NCBI GenBank assembly: GCA_964505935.1
Contig: CAZDKX010000131.1
Coordinates: 1-12,492 of the forward strand
DNA: 12,492 nucleotides
Source of the DNA: JADGQM01 sp964505935
Lineage (GTDB): Bacteria > Desulfobacterota > Syntrophobacteria > Syntrophobacterales > Syntrophobacteraceae
Reading direction: 5' to 3'
Below the pieces are notes generated by a model. It was not told the origin of the DNA, made no database searches, and saw only the letters and a program-made list of their open reading frames with translations. The translations under genes and the position numbers were made by a program. Every line of letters begins with the position of its first letter. Position 1 is the stretch's first letter. This document shows, piece after piece, positions 1-6,882 of this stretch.

Positions 1-234
1 GTCGGCATGAATAAGGTTGCTCCTGACCTGGAAACGGCCATGGCAAGGGTCAAGCACTATGCCGCACCGGTGAACGTCATGCGCATCGGTTTCAAAAACC
101 CCTGTGGCGAGACAGGGTTATGCAGTGACTGCAAAGCGCCTCAGCGGATCTGCAACATGTGGAGCATCATTGAGGGGCATATGGTCAAAGATCGCATTCA
201 TGTAAAACTGGTTGGCGAGAACCTGGGGTACTAG
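1..234 (+). CDS. LUD-domain protein, C-terminal part (partial)
   Basis: The frame is open from the first base of the window, so this is the last ~77 codons of a longer gene; the ATG at 7 is internal and not a credible start. The visible part carries the C-terminal signature of the LUD (LutB/LutC, former DUF162) family: NPCGETGLCSDC, then RICN, then the closing VKLVGENLGY. Proteins of this family take part in lactate oxidation (LutABC), though many stand-alone members in anaerobes have no proven substrate. The three cysteines in the NPC...GLCSDC...ICN block are typical of the stand-alone LUD subgroup. The next gene is convergent, so no operon partner is visible downstream; upstream context is outside the window. 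Family call is firm, function within the family is not. Confidence 0.85.
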   Translation, partial: VGMNKVAPDLETAMARVKHYAAPVNVMRIGFKNPCGETGLCSDCKAPQRICNMWSIIEGHMVKDRIHVKLVGENLGY

Positions 235-398
235 AGGAAGACTTGGCCCATTGCCTCCTCGGGTTTGGGTGCGGTACGGGCCTGCTGACCCTGCTGTTGC
301 GTCGTTTGTTCGCTCCGTTACGGGTGTGGATAGTCCCCAGGGAATGCGCGGAGTCTTCAAGCATGCGGGCATGACGGTTGAGTGCCTGCCGTACGGTC

Positions 399-423
399 AT
401 TCCCGCCCGTTTTTGGCGGGAAT
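399..423. repeat. Short palindromic intergenic repeat (TCATTCCCGCC...GGCGGGAATCCAG type)
   Basis: A perfect 9-bp inverted repeat (ATTCCCGCC / GGCGGGAAT) encloses a 7-nt loop containing a T run. It lies between two convergent genes, 42 bp after the stop of the YkgJ gene. The sequence TCATTCCCGCC...GGCGGGAATCCAGA resembles a dispersed small palindrome found in intergenic spaces of many proteobacterial genomes (recognised from memory). It could end transcription from both sides, but neither strand has a U tract after the stem. Confidence 0.6.
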
Positions 424-465
424 CCAGAATTCTGACCGCCTCCTGGCGAACGCCGGTCTTCATCC

Positions 466-1014
466 TCAATGAGTGTATTGGGATGAGTCCGGGAAACTGG
501 GGCTGTCGCCGTTGAGATAACGCTGGCGAAACCGGGGTCCCCGGAGAAGCATCAGAATGTGGCTGAGGTGCCCAAAACATCCATTACCATCGAGTTCCTG
601 AATGGCGGCGATGGTCTGGTCAGCCAGGTGCCACACCTGACGATGTACGGTAGGACCGTTTTCCCCGCAGCGTACCAGTGAATACAAGCGCCGGCAACTG
701 AAGGGCCGCACCGGATAAATGGCGCAGCTCAGATTGTCCTGAAGAAAGGCGCAGCGGGCGTAACGGGACGTGCTTTTCTCCCGGGCGTTCTCTTCAATCA
801 GCTTCTCCAGGTGGAGACGCCCGCGACGCTCCATGCCTTGCAGGTGTTGCCGAATGAGCCAACCTTCAAGGGTGACGGCATCCACGTTGCCAACGTTGAT
901 GCAGCAATCAGCGCAGCCAACGGTGCACACCGCCGCTTCACGATAATCACGGGCCTTTTCTTCAAAGCTCTGGTAAAGTTCCAGAAGTTTCTTTGCCTTG
1001 GTTTCAATATCCAT
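466..1014 (-). CDS. YkgJ-family cysteine cluster protein (UPF0153/CxxCxxCC)
   Basis: A 182-residue protein with the metal-chelating cysteine pattern of the YkgJ family (PF03692): C30-x3-C34-x2-CC37/38 near the N-terminus, then C88, C97 in LSCAIYPVRPFSCRRL, C107 and C116. The family is thought to bind zinc or an Fe-S cluster; its biochemical role is unknown in most cases. No signal peptide or membrane segment is visible, so it should be cytoplasmic. The start is supported by a good ribosome binding site (AGGGAG, 4 nt before ATG). It is divergent from the DUF1848 gene across a 112-bp spacer, and convergent with the LUD gene. The C-terminal ~35 residues are poorly conserved-looking. Confidence 0.85.
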   Translation of the reverse strand: MDIETKAKKLLELYQSFEEKARDYREAAVCTVGCADCCINVGNVDAVTLEGWLIRQHLQGMERRGRLHLEKLIEENAREKSTSRYARCAFLQDNLSCAIYPVRPFSCRRLYSLVRCGENGPTVHRQVWHLADQTIAAIQELDGNGCFGHLSHILMLLRGPRFRQRYLNGDSPSFPDSSQYTH

Positions 1015-1126
1015 GCTACTCCCTGGACCTTCGAGGTTATTCTGATTGGGGTCTCTTCGGGCTGCCTCTCCTTGCGGCTTGTGACCACCTTCGAATCACC
1101 CTACCATAAGGATTGGAGGGTCCTCA

Positions 1127-2017
1127 ATGGCAAAGGCCTTGGATGTGATTATCAGCGTCAGTCGAAGGACAGATATCCCAGCCTTCTATGCACAGTGGTT
1201 CATGAACCGAATTCGAGCCGGCTATTGCCTGGTTCCAAATCCTTTTGATGCCAGCCAGATCTCCCGGGTGTCACTCATACGGGAAGACGTTACGGTGATC
1301 GTGTTCTGGACTCGCAACCCCCGTCCGCTTTTCCCATACCTCTCGGAACTGGATGATCGGGGATACCCTTACTATTTCTTGTTCACCCTCATGGCGAACC
1401 CGCGCGCGATTGATCCCGGTACGGTCCCGGTGGATGCGGCGGTTGAGACCTTCCAGGCGCTTTCGCGGCGTATTGGCCCGGATCGAGTCATTTGGCGATA
1501 TGATCCGATCTTCCTCACCACCATCACCGGCTGTGATTTCCACCGGAGGACCTTTCAGGACATCGCGAGTGCCCTGAAAGGACACACGAGAAGAGCCATC
1601 ATCAGTGTAGCTCACCTGTATCGAAAGATCCGACACCGCGTCAAAGCACTTGAAAAGCATGGTATCAAGCTTTTGGAACCGCATGACTTAGCCGGGTTGA
1701 TGGGTCCTCTTGCCGAAACAGCCGCTCAGAATGAGATCGCAATCCAGAGCTGTGCCGACGAACTCGAGCTGGCCGGCATAGCTCCTGGGAAGTGCATCGA
1801 TGATGGGCTGATCGAGAAGACCTTCGGGCTGAGTCTCGGGCTCAGGAAAGACAGCTGCCAGCGAAAGCCATGCGGCTGTGTCGAGAGCAAAGACCTTGGC
1901 ATGTACGAATCTTGCCCTTGTGGCTGTGTCTACTGTTATGCCACTACGAGCATCGAGCGGGCGACTGCGAACTACCGAGCCCATGGTCCCCACGGCCCAT
2001 CTCTCCTCACCCGGTAG
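1127..2017 (+). CDS. DUF1848 family protein with C-terminal Cys cluster
   Basis: A 296-residue protein that opens with the DUF1848 (PF08902) signature VIISVSRRTDIPAFY, followed by VFWTRNPRPLFPYL and RVIWRYDPIFL. At the C-terminus are two cysteine groups: CGC at about 249-251, then C263-x3-C267-x2-C270 in the context DLGMYESCPCGCVYCYA. This last pattern has the spacing of a radical-SAM 4Fe-4S motif but sits at the end of the chain instead of near the start, which is normal for this family. Function is not established; an Fe-S enzyme is the reasonable guess. GGAGGG lies 6 nt before the ATG, supporting this start. The neighbour on the other strand is also a cysteine-rich metal-type protein. Confidence 0.85.
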   Translation: MAKALDVIISVSRRTDIPAFYAQWFMNRIRAGYCLVPNPFDASQISRVSLIREDVTVIVFWTRNPRPLFPYLSELDDRGYPYYFLFTLMANPRAIDPGTVPVDAAVETFQALSRRIGPDRVIWRYDPIFLTTITGCDFHRRTFQDIASALKGHTRRAIISVAHLYRKIRHRVKALEKHGIKLLEPHDLAGLMGPLAETAAQNEIAIQSCADELELAGIAPGKCIDDGLIEKTFGLSLGLRKDSCQRKPCGCVESKDLGMYESCPCGCVYCYATTSIERATANYRAHGPHGPSLLTR

Positions 2018-2251
2018 CAGCAAGCCCCGGCGGGTGATCATCACTCCTTTGAATAATAACTATAATTCTGCTTGACTTATCCGATTCTTTAATGTTTCCA
2101 ATAAAAGTGTAAACCCACATGGGCTCGTTCTTATGAATGTTCCACGATTACTATGCTGGCTGATTGTTCATAACAGACTGCCTTTGAGATATTTTTAGAG
2201 TAGTACCGTGTTGCTGTTATTTCAACTTAACCTCAACGAAAGGAGTGGAAC
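2018..2251 (+). promoter_or_regulatory. AT-rich leader of the HU gene, probable promoter region
   Basis: This 234-bp spacer is clearly richer in A+T than its flanks and has no coding frame. It must hold the HU promoter. Two weak sigma70-like candidates are visible: TTGACT at 2072-2077 with TCCAAT at 2097-2102 (19-bp spacing), and TTGTTC at 2164-2169 with GATATT at 2188-2193 (18 bp). Neither is strong enough to choose. The HU ribosome binding site AAGGAGTGGAAC ends directly at the start codon. Confidence 0.4.
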
Positions 2252-2545
2252 ATGACGAAGACGGAACTCGTGGACAAGGTTGCCAAGGAGCTTGAGATCA
2301 CCAAAAAGACAGCAGCCGCAGCAGTAGAAGCCACTCTTGCTTCCATCAAAGAAGCGGTTTGTGCTGGGGAGGCAGTGACTTTTATCGGGTTTGGGAGTTT
2401 CAAGATGGTCCAGCGCACGGCGCGAGAAGGACGTAATCCCAGGACTGGCAAGAAACTGAAAATACCCGCCAAGAAGGCAGTGAGATTCACCGCTGGCAAA
2501 GCGTTCAAAGACAGCTTGAACGTCAAGAAGGGCAAGAAGAAATAG
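2252..2545 (+). CDS. hup: HU-family nucleoid DNA-binding protein
   Basis: A 97-residue histone-like protein. It begins MTKTELVDKVAKELEITKK (helix-turn-helix dimerisation arm), contains the family core FIGFGSFKMVQRTAREGRNP at about 48-67, the DNA-binding beta-arm NPRTGKKLKIPAKKAVRF (the PKK-type arm tip), and ends in a lysine tail (KKGKKK). HU dimers bend and compact DNA with little sequence preference and act in replication, repair and transcription. Length and arm sequence fit HU better than IHF. A strong ribosome binding site (AAGGAG, 6-7 nt before ATG) supports the start. It appears to be transcribed alone, with its own AT-rich leader and a GC hairpin right after the stop. Which HU paralog it is cannot be told here. 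Confidence 0.95.
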   Translation: MTKTELVDKVAKELEITKKTAAAAVEATLASIKEAVCAGEAVTFIGFGSFKMVQRTAREGRNPRTGKKLKIPAKKAVRFTAGKAFKDSLNVKKGKKK

Positions 2546-2563
2546 CCGATCCCAGGCCAAACC

Positions 2564-2581
2564 GGGGGGCTGCGGCCCCCC
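2564..2581 (+). terminator. GC-only hairpin after the HU gene, possible terminator
   Basis: A perfect 7-bp stem (GGGGGGC / GCCCCCC) with the 4-nt loop TGCG starts 19 bp after the HU stop codon. It is followed by more C and then CAGAGAG, not by a T run, so it lacks half of an intrinsic terminator. It may pause polymerase or protect the mRNA 3' end. Confidence 0.45.
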
Positions 2582-2954
2582 CCAGAGAGAACACTGCCAT
2601 CCGGAAGGTCACCACACCGGCAGTAGTCCAGACATTGCCAAAGAGCTTGTCGCCCTCAACGAGCACACCGTAACGGCAAGGATCTTCTCAACCAGACCTT
2701 ATGAGACTCCCGGTATCGCCGCGCATCTGCCATTGCCTCAGCGTGCTGGTCGGCTTGGTCGTGACGTCAGAACATATGGGACCTGGAGTTCGGCCATGTC
2801 CATGCTGCCTTATGCCCGTTTGCGTAAGGCGAACCTCAGCAGCCTTCGTCGTCAGCGTCGAAGTCATCCTGGGATCAGTCATGCTCGGCGGTCTGATCAG
2901 CATTCTTCCCGGAAAACTCTCCCGACGAAGCGGCTGAATACGACTGCGGGGTCA
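2582..2954. other. Spacer without a recognisable gene
   Basis: Between the HU hairpin and the end of btuD I find no gene with a ribosome binding site or a recognisable product; short frames on both strands give low-complexity, Arg/Ser/Pro-rich translations typical of chance in GC-rich DNA. The only clear structure is a 9-bp imperfect inverted repeat at 2807-2815 / 2822-2830 (GCCTTATGC / GCGTAAGGC, one wobble, 6-nt loop). It lies ~125 bp after the btuD stop and has no U tract. No terminator for the btu operon is evident closer to the stop codon. Confidence 0.5.
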
Positions 2955-3764
2955 CTATCTGGTAGTCTCAGCCGTCTGCAGTTTTTTGGGCACCAGGGTA
3001 ACGCGGGGCACTTTCTTGAGCGGGTTCTCGTCTACCAGGAGCACGCAGCCGTAGGCCTGCTCGAGGGTGTCAAAGGTGAGCACCTCGCCGGGTTCCCCCA
3101 GGCTGACGACGTGCCCCTGTTTCATGAGCAGCAGGCGGTCGGCGTAGAGGGCGGCGAGGTTGAGGTCGTGGGAAACCATGACAACGGTGATGCCTTCCTC
3201 GTGGCGAAGCTGTTCGAGGAGGTCCATGATCTGGACCTGATGGGCGAGATCGAGCGCCGACGTGGGTTCATCAAGGACCAGGAGACGTGGTTGCTGACAG
3301 ATGGCGCGGGCGATGAGAACGCGCTGGCGCTCGCCCGCGCTCAGCTGATCGAGCTTGCGCCCGGCCAGCGCCACCACCCTGGTGAAATGCATGGCCCGCT
3401 GGGCAAACTCCCGGTCCTGCTGGCTTTCCAGTGCCAGCCAGGGTAGATGGGGAGAACGCCCCATGAGCACCACTTCGGCCACGGTAAAGGGAATATCCAC
3501 CGGCACGATCTGAGGCACCACCGCTACCAGGCGGGCCAGGGACCGGCCCGAGTAGCTGCCGAGCGGGCGTCCGAAAATCCGCACCTGCCCCTGACCGGCT
3601 CTGACAGCGCCGGACATGACCTTTACCAGGCTGGTTTTGCCTGAGCCATTGGGCCCGATGATGATGAAAAATTCACCTTCATCCACTGTCACCGAGACGT
3701 CATGGAGGACCCGCTGGCGGCCGTACGTGAGCTGCAGGTGTTCGAGGACCAGGGCGGGCTTCAT
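2955..3764 (-). CDS. btuD: Corrinoid ABC transporter ATPase BtuD
   Basis: A 269-residue ATPase of the iron-siderophore/B12 importer class that powers the BtuC permease on the cytoplasmic face. All motifs are present: Walker A GPNGSGKT (37-44), Q-loop Q85, signature LSAGE (141-145), Walker B LLVLDEP (161-167), and the switch histidine in VMVSHDLNLA (H199). The chosen ATG overlaps the btuC stop as ATGA, implying translational coupling; the frame remains open further upstream, but that extension lies inside btuC and has no family resemblance. It is the last gene of the operon. By sequence alone it could be a heme or siderophore ATPase; the riboswitches and the CbiZ and BtuF neighbours make corrinoid the likely substrate. 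A ~30-residue C-terminal tail extends past the usual end of the domain. Confidence 0.92.
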   Translation of the reverse strand: MKPALVLEHLQLTYGRQRVLHDVSVTVDEGEFFIIIGPNGSGKTSLVKVMSGAVRAGQGQVRIFGRPLGSYSGRSLARLVAVVPQIVPVDIPFTVAEVVLMGRSPHLPWLALESQQDREFAQRAMHFTRVVALAGRKLDQLSAGERQRVLIARAICQQPRLLVLDEPTSALDLAHQVQIMDLLEQLRHEEGITVVMVSHDLNLAALYADRLLLMKQGHVVSLGEPGEVLTFDTLEQAYGCVLLVDENPLKKVPRVTLVPKKLQTAETTR

Positions 3765-4765
3765 CGCTTGGACCGCTGGAGCAGGAAGATGAAAAGGGGT
3801 GCGCCGATGATGGCCGTGATCACGCCTACGGGCATTTCCCCCTGTGCGGGGAGGTAGCGGGCGAGGAGATCGCACCATACCAGATAGGCGCCGCCGCCAA
3901 GAACGCAGGCGGGCACCAGCACGCGATGGTCCGGTCCGAAGAGGAGCCGCAGCAGATGGGGGGTGACCAGACCGACGAAGCCCAGCAGCCCGGACTGGCA
4001 GACCGTCGCGCTCACCATGAAGGAGCTCACCACCACCAGCACCAGGGACACCCACCGCACATTCACCCCCATGCTGGCTGCCATTTCCTCGCCCAGGAGG
4101 AGCAGATTCATGGGGCGCGCCATGACCAAGAGCAGCACAAAGCAGGGCAGGAGGGAAGCCGCCAGGATGAGGGTTTGCCTGGCATCGGAGAGGGAGAGGT
4201 CTCCCATGAGCCAGAAGAGGATATTATGCAGGCGGGCGTCCTGGGTGAGGGAGAGGAGAAACATGATGACCGAGGAGCAGAAGGCGTTGACCATGACTCC
4301 GGCCAGAATCAAAGAGTCCTGCTTGAGGGACAGTCTCACGGAGGCGATGACGATAACCAGGAAGAGGGTGACCATGCAGCCGCCAAAGGCGAACAAAGCG
4401 ACGCCGGGAAACCGCGACAGCCCCAGCAGGATGCCGATGATCGCGCCGATGGCCGCCCCGCCGGAGATGCCGAGGATGTAGGGTTCCGCGAGAGGATTGC
4501 GCAGAATTGCCTGAAAGACGAGTCCTCCCAGCGAAAGCGTGGCCCCGGCCAGGCTCGCCAGCAGCACGCGCGGCAGGCGAAGCCGCCAGACGATATTGGC
4601 CAGCGTCGGATCCGCGTCCCCATAACCGCTCAGCAGCGCGAACACTTCCCTCAGGTGCTGTCCCGTCGAACCGATGGAAAGCCCCAGGTAGATACTGATC
4701 CCCAGGAAGAGCGCAAGGACCGTGGTAATGGTCAGAATACGTCTGGGAACTGACGGTGCCGTCAC
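3761..4765 (-). CDS. btuC: Corrinoid ABC transporter permease BtuC (FecCD family)
   Basis: A 334-residue polytopic inner-membrane protein of the FecCD family, expected to have ten transmembrane helices and to work as a dimer with BtuD. Diagnostic stretches include RLPRVLLASLAGATLSLGG, then QAILRNPLAEPYILGISGG, the cytoplasmic coupling segment LLLGEEMAASMGV, and GLVTPHLLRLLFGPDHR near the end. Two adjacent GTG codons can start the gene: 4768 and 4765. GGAG lies only 2 nt before the first but 5 nt before the second, so I chose 4765, which also gives a GTGA overlap with the btuF stop. btuD overlaps its own stop by 4 bp. Family is certain; corrinoid specificity rests on context. Confidence 0.92.
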   Translation of the reverse strand: MTAPSVPRRILTITTVLALFLGISIYLGLSIGSTGQHLREVFALLSGYGDADPTLANIVWRLRLPRVLLASLAGATLSLGGLVFQAILRNPLAEPYILGISGGAAIGAIIGILLGLSRFPGVALFAFGGCMVTLFLVIVIASVRLSLKQDSLILAGVMVNAFCSSVIMFLLSLTQDARLHNILFWLMGDLSLSDARQTLILAASLLPCFVLLLVMARPMNLLLLGEEMAASMGVNVRWVSLVLVVVSSFMVSATVCQSGLLGFVGLVTPHLLRLLFGPDHRVLVPACVLGGGAYLVWCDLLARYLPAQGEMPVGVITAIIGAPLFIFLLQRSKR

Positions 4766-5670
4766 CACAACTCCGGATGAATAAGCCGGGAAAGCAGCTC
4801 AAGGCCTTCGACCAGGCGTGGCGAGGGTCGGTCGAAGAGGTCGGATTCCACGATATGGATGCGTTGCTGGCGAACCGCCGGAAGGTTTTTCCACTGGTTC
4901 CAATCGTCCCGCACCGGCTCGAAGTCCTGCCCTCGGGTCATGGACGTGATGATGATCACCTCGGGCTCCAGCGCCACGACCTGTTCCTTCGAGAACCGGG
5001 GATAAGGAGTGGAACCGGCAGCCAGGTTGCGTCCTCCCGCCGTGGCGATCAGCTCGTCAATGAAGGTGTTCGAGCCCACGGAGACAATGGGAACGATGCC
5101 GATCTGAAAAAAAACCGACGGCCGCTCCTCATTCCCTGCCACCCGCCTTCTTACTTCCTGAATCCGCCTGCGCATCTCCTCCACCACCTGTTCGGCCCGT
5201 TTTTCGGCATGGAGCAGGCGGCCGATTTCTAGCAGGGTCTGCATGACCGTCTCGAGGTCTCGCGGGTTGACGGCATAGAGCGGGATATTGAGGGCTTCGA
5301 GCTTCTCCGCGACCTCGCGGGGGTTGCCGTCCCGCGTGCCCAGGCACAGGTCCGGTTTCAGGGCTGCGATCTTTTCCACGTCCAGGTGGACGTAGGAACC
5401 GACTTTGGGTAAGGGTGCGGCTTCCGGTGGATAATCGCAGTGCTGGGTGACACCTTTCAGCCGATGCCCTTCGCCCAGCGCAAAAACGATTTCCGTGATG
5501 CTGGGGGCCAGCGCCACGAGGCGCTGGGGATCATCCGGGACCAAAACCTGGCGCCCCAATTGATCCCCCACCAGCTTCGCCTCACCCCCTGCCGCCGCGA
5601 CCGAAGCCGGCAGGAGGCACAGGGCCAAGAGCAGGAGGATGATATTCAGTTCCTGTGGAGCTCTCTTCAT
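4762..5670 (-). CDS. btuF: Periplasmic corrinoid-binding protein BtuF
   Basis: A 302-residue substrate-binding protein of the BtuF/TroA-like type that would deliver corrinoid to BtuCD. Residues 1-27 form a signal peptide (basic MKR, a Leu-rich core, then PASVAAA), without a lipobox, so a soluble periplasmic form is expected. Family stretches follow: LVALAPSITEIVFALG, QHCDYPPEA, PKVGSYVHLDVEKIAALKPDL, and the C-terminal half with ELIATAGGRNLA and EPEVIIITS. The frame is open for 45 more codons upstream, but those codons are intergenic repeat sequence and would bury the signal peptide, so the start is placed at 5670. No good ribosome binding site precedes it, which leaves some doubt. It is a second binding protein beside the BtuF domain of the fusion gene upstream. 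Confidence 0.9.
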   Translation of the reverse strand: MKRAPQELNIILLLLALCLLPASVAAAGGEAKLVGDQLGRQVLVPDDPQRLVALAPSITEIVFALGEGHRLKGVTQHCDYPPEAAPLPKVGSYVHLDVEKIAALKPDLCLGTRDGNPREVAEKLEALNIPLYAVNPRDLETVMQTLLEIGRLLHAEKRAEQVVEEMRRRIQEVRRRVAGNEERPSVFFQIGIVPIVSVGSNTFIDELIATAGGRNLAAGSTPYPRFSKEQVVALEPEVIIITSMTRGQDFEPVRDDWNQWKNLPAVRQQRIHIVESDLFDRPSPRLVEGLELLSRLIHPELW

Positions 5671-5697
5671 TCTCGTTCTGAAAACACCCTCTTTCAC

Positions 5698-5750
5698 CAC
5701 GAAGAGCACGAAGGACACGAAGGGGTTTCTTCTTGCTCTTCGTGTCCTTC
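5698..5750. repeat. 9-bp unit repeat with 13-bp inverted repeat
   Basis: Three 9-bp units, CACGAAGAG, CACGAAGGA, CACGAAGGG, run from 5698 to 5724. The segment GAAGGACACGAAG (5710-5722) is repeated inverted and perfectly at 5738-5750 with a 15-nt gap, so the RNA can fold into a 13-bp hairpin. The CACGAAG-type array resembles a dispersed intergenic repeat common in several large GC-rich genomes (from memory). It sits in the tonB-btuF spacer. Confidence 0.7.
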
Positions 5751-5757
5751 CACTTAC

Positions 5758-5794
5758 ACCCTCACCCCAACCCTCGCCCTTGAGGGAGAGGGAG
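5758..5794. repeat. Dispersed GC-rich intergenic element
   Basis: The stretch CTCACCCCAACCCTCGCCCT followed by TGAGGGAGAGGGAG belongs to a widely scattered proteobacterial intergenic repeat. When read through on the minus strand it gives the well-known spurious peptide LSLKGEGWGEGV. It lies just after the tonB stop and next to the 9-bp unit repeat. Recognition is from memory, not from a search. Confidence 0.6.
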
Positions 5795-5809
5795 TTGTCG
5801 GACAAGCTC

Positions 5810-6754
5810 CTAACTGGTGAGCTGGAACTGCACCGGCAGCACCACCCAGGTCGCCACGGCCCTGCCGCGGTAGAGGCCCGGTTTGAACCGCCAGTGCCGG
5901 ATGGCCTCCAGAGCGCTCTGTTCGAAGTAGCCTTCCGGGTTTGCGGTCACGATCGAAGGCCTGGTAACATGGCCATCGGGTTCAACCAGGAATCTCAGTA
6001 CCACCTTGCCGCAGATCCCCTGCTTGCGAGCCCTCTGCGGATAGACCGGTTCGACTTTTTGCACGGCCTGGGGGATCTTGTCCACGGCATCGGCGTTGAA
6101 TTCACCCCCGTGCCGGCCGGCCCCTGCCGACGCGCCGCCCGCCGCGACAACCCCGGCGCCTTCTCCTGTCCCCTTTGCCCCTTGTCCTCCTCCGGTCGCA
6201 CCGGCTCCCGCGGTTTCCGCAGTGGTGCCGAAGGTGGTCGGCGGCGTGTCTGATGACGGCTTTTCGCGCACCTCGGGAGGCACTGCCGGCGTTGGCTCAG
6301 GTTTGAGAGCGGCCGGGGGAGGGGCCTTTTTCACGGGCTTGGCGGCGACGGCAGCCACCCGCTCAACCTGCTTGAGGGGCTTGGGCGGTTCCGGGGAAGG
6401 CTCCTTTGCGGGCTCTTGGGCCGCGGGCGGAGCAGGTTCGAGCCGAGGCCCGGCAGAGGCTCCTTCAGAGCTCTTTGTGTCGCAGGACCCTCCCAGGCTT
6501 TCTCCCATTTCCACCAGACTGACGGTCAGATAAATGCCAGGCGGTTGGGGGGGGGCCTGGATAAAGGGCAGGAGAAGCGCCGCTGCGCCGATCAGAAGAT
6601 GAACCAGGGCCGATCCGCCCGCCCCCAGCACCATGTCTTTGACAGATGGCCTGGCTACCCAGCTGAGCAGCGAAGGTTCATCGGCCAGGTCCAGGTCCGT
6701 CACGAACGGCGCCCTGACCAAAGATTCCAACTCCAGGCTCATTTGATCCAGCAT
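5810..6754 (-). CDS. tonB: Energy transducer TonB
   Basis: A 314-residue TonB that would transmit proton-motive force from the inner membrane to the outer-membrane receptor encoded two genes upstream. It has a ~42-residue cytoplasmic N-terminus (longer than usual), one membrane anchor at about 43-66 (LIGAAALLLPFIQ), a Pro/Ala/Lys/Glu-rich periplasmic spacer to about 180, a Gly/Ala-rich stretch, and a C-terminal TonB domain at about 217-314 with PVYPQRARKQGICGKVVLRF, the DG turn, HWRFKP and the closing WVVLPVQF. The start at 6754 is chosen because GGTGGAG lies 5 nt before it; a GTG at 6817 in the same frame would start inside the heptamer repeat. ExbB and ExbD, which TonB needs, are not in this window. 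Partner assignment to BtuB is inference from position. Confidence 0.93.
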   Translation of the reverse strand: MLDQMSLELESLVRAPFVTDLDLADEPSLLSWVARPSVKDMVLGAGGSALVHLLIGAAALLLPFIQAPPQPPGIYLTVSLVEMGESLGGSCDTKSSEGASAGPRLEPAPPAAQEPAKEPSPEPPKPLKQVERVAAVAAKPVKKAPPPAALKPEPTPAVPPEVREKPSSDTPPTTFGTTAETAGAGATGGGQGAKGTGEGAGVVAAGGASAGAGRHGGEFNADAVDKIPQAVQKVEPVYPQRARKQGICGKVVLRFLVEPDGHVTRPSIVTANPEGYFEQSALEAIRHWRFKPGLYRGRAVATWVVLPVQFQLTS

Positions 6755-6759
6755 CGTTT

Positions 6760-6766
6760 CTCCACC
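6760..6766 (-). promoter_or_regulatory. tonB ribosome binding site that decides its start
   Basis: GGTGGAG followed by AAACG and ATG gives ideal spacing for a start at 6754. The in-frame GTG at 6817 has GAGGA directly abutting it, too close for good initiation, which argues against the 21-codon-longer form. Confidence 0.65.
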
Positions 6767-6812
6767 CATGAAGACCGACGCGGTTTTGAAAACCGAGTCG
6801 GTCTTGTCATTA

Positions 6813-6882
6813 TCCACTCCTCACTTTTCACCCTTCACCCTTCACCTTTCACCCTTCACCTTTCACGCTCCACGCCTCACTC
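6813..6882. repeat. Heptanucleotide tandem repeat array
   Basis: About ten consecutive 7-bp units keep strict period from 6813 to 6882. The central units are TTCACCC, TTCACCC, TTCACCT, TTCACCC, TTCACCT, TTCACGC (6827-6868), with degenerate units on both sides (TCCACTC, CTCACTT, TCCACGC, CTCACTC). The array fills most of the spacer between the fusion gene and tonB; its last unit contains the fusion gene's stop codon. Similar heptamer arrays (STRR) are described in cyanobacteria. Copy-number change would alter the spacer length. Confidence 0.8.

Noticed and set aside
2733..3446. A 237-codon plus-strand frame crossing the spacer into btuD.
   Set aside because: Most of it is antisense to btuD, and the part in the spacer has no recognisable content.
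3765..4055. In-frame upstream extension of btuD by 97 codons.
   Set aside because: It lies inside btuC in another frame, is low-complexity Arg/Gly/Pro, and the ATGA overlap start gives a normal-length ATPase.
5698..5750. CRISPR-like array from the repeated CACGAAG units.
   Set aside because: Units are 9 bp with no spacers; it is a simple short tandem repeat with a hairpin. No CRISPR array or cas gene is present.
5671..5805. In-frame 45-codon extension of btuF.
   Set aside because: It translates intergenic repeat sequence and would place a charged segment before the signal peptide.
6755..6817. Longer tonB form from the GTG at 6817.
   Set aside because: It would begin within the heptamer array with a badly spaced Shine-Dalgarno; the ATG at 6754 has GGTGGAG at ideal spacing.
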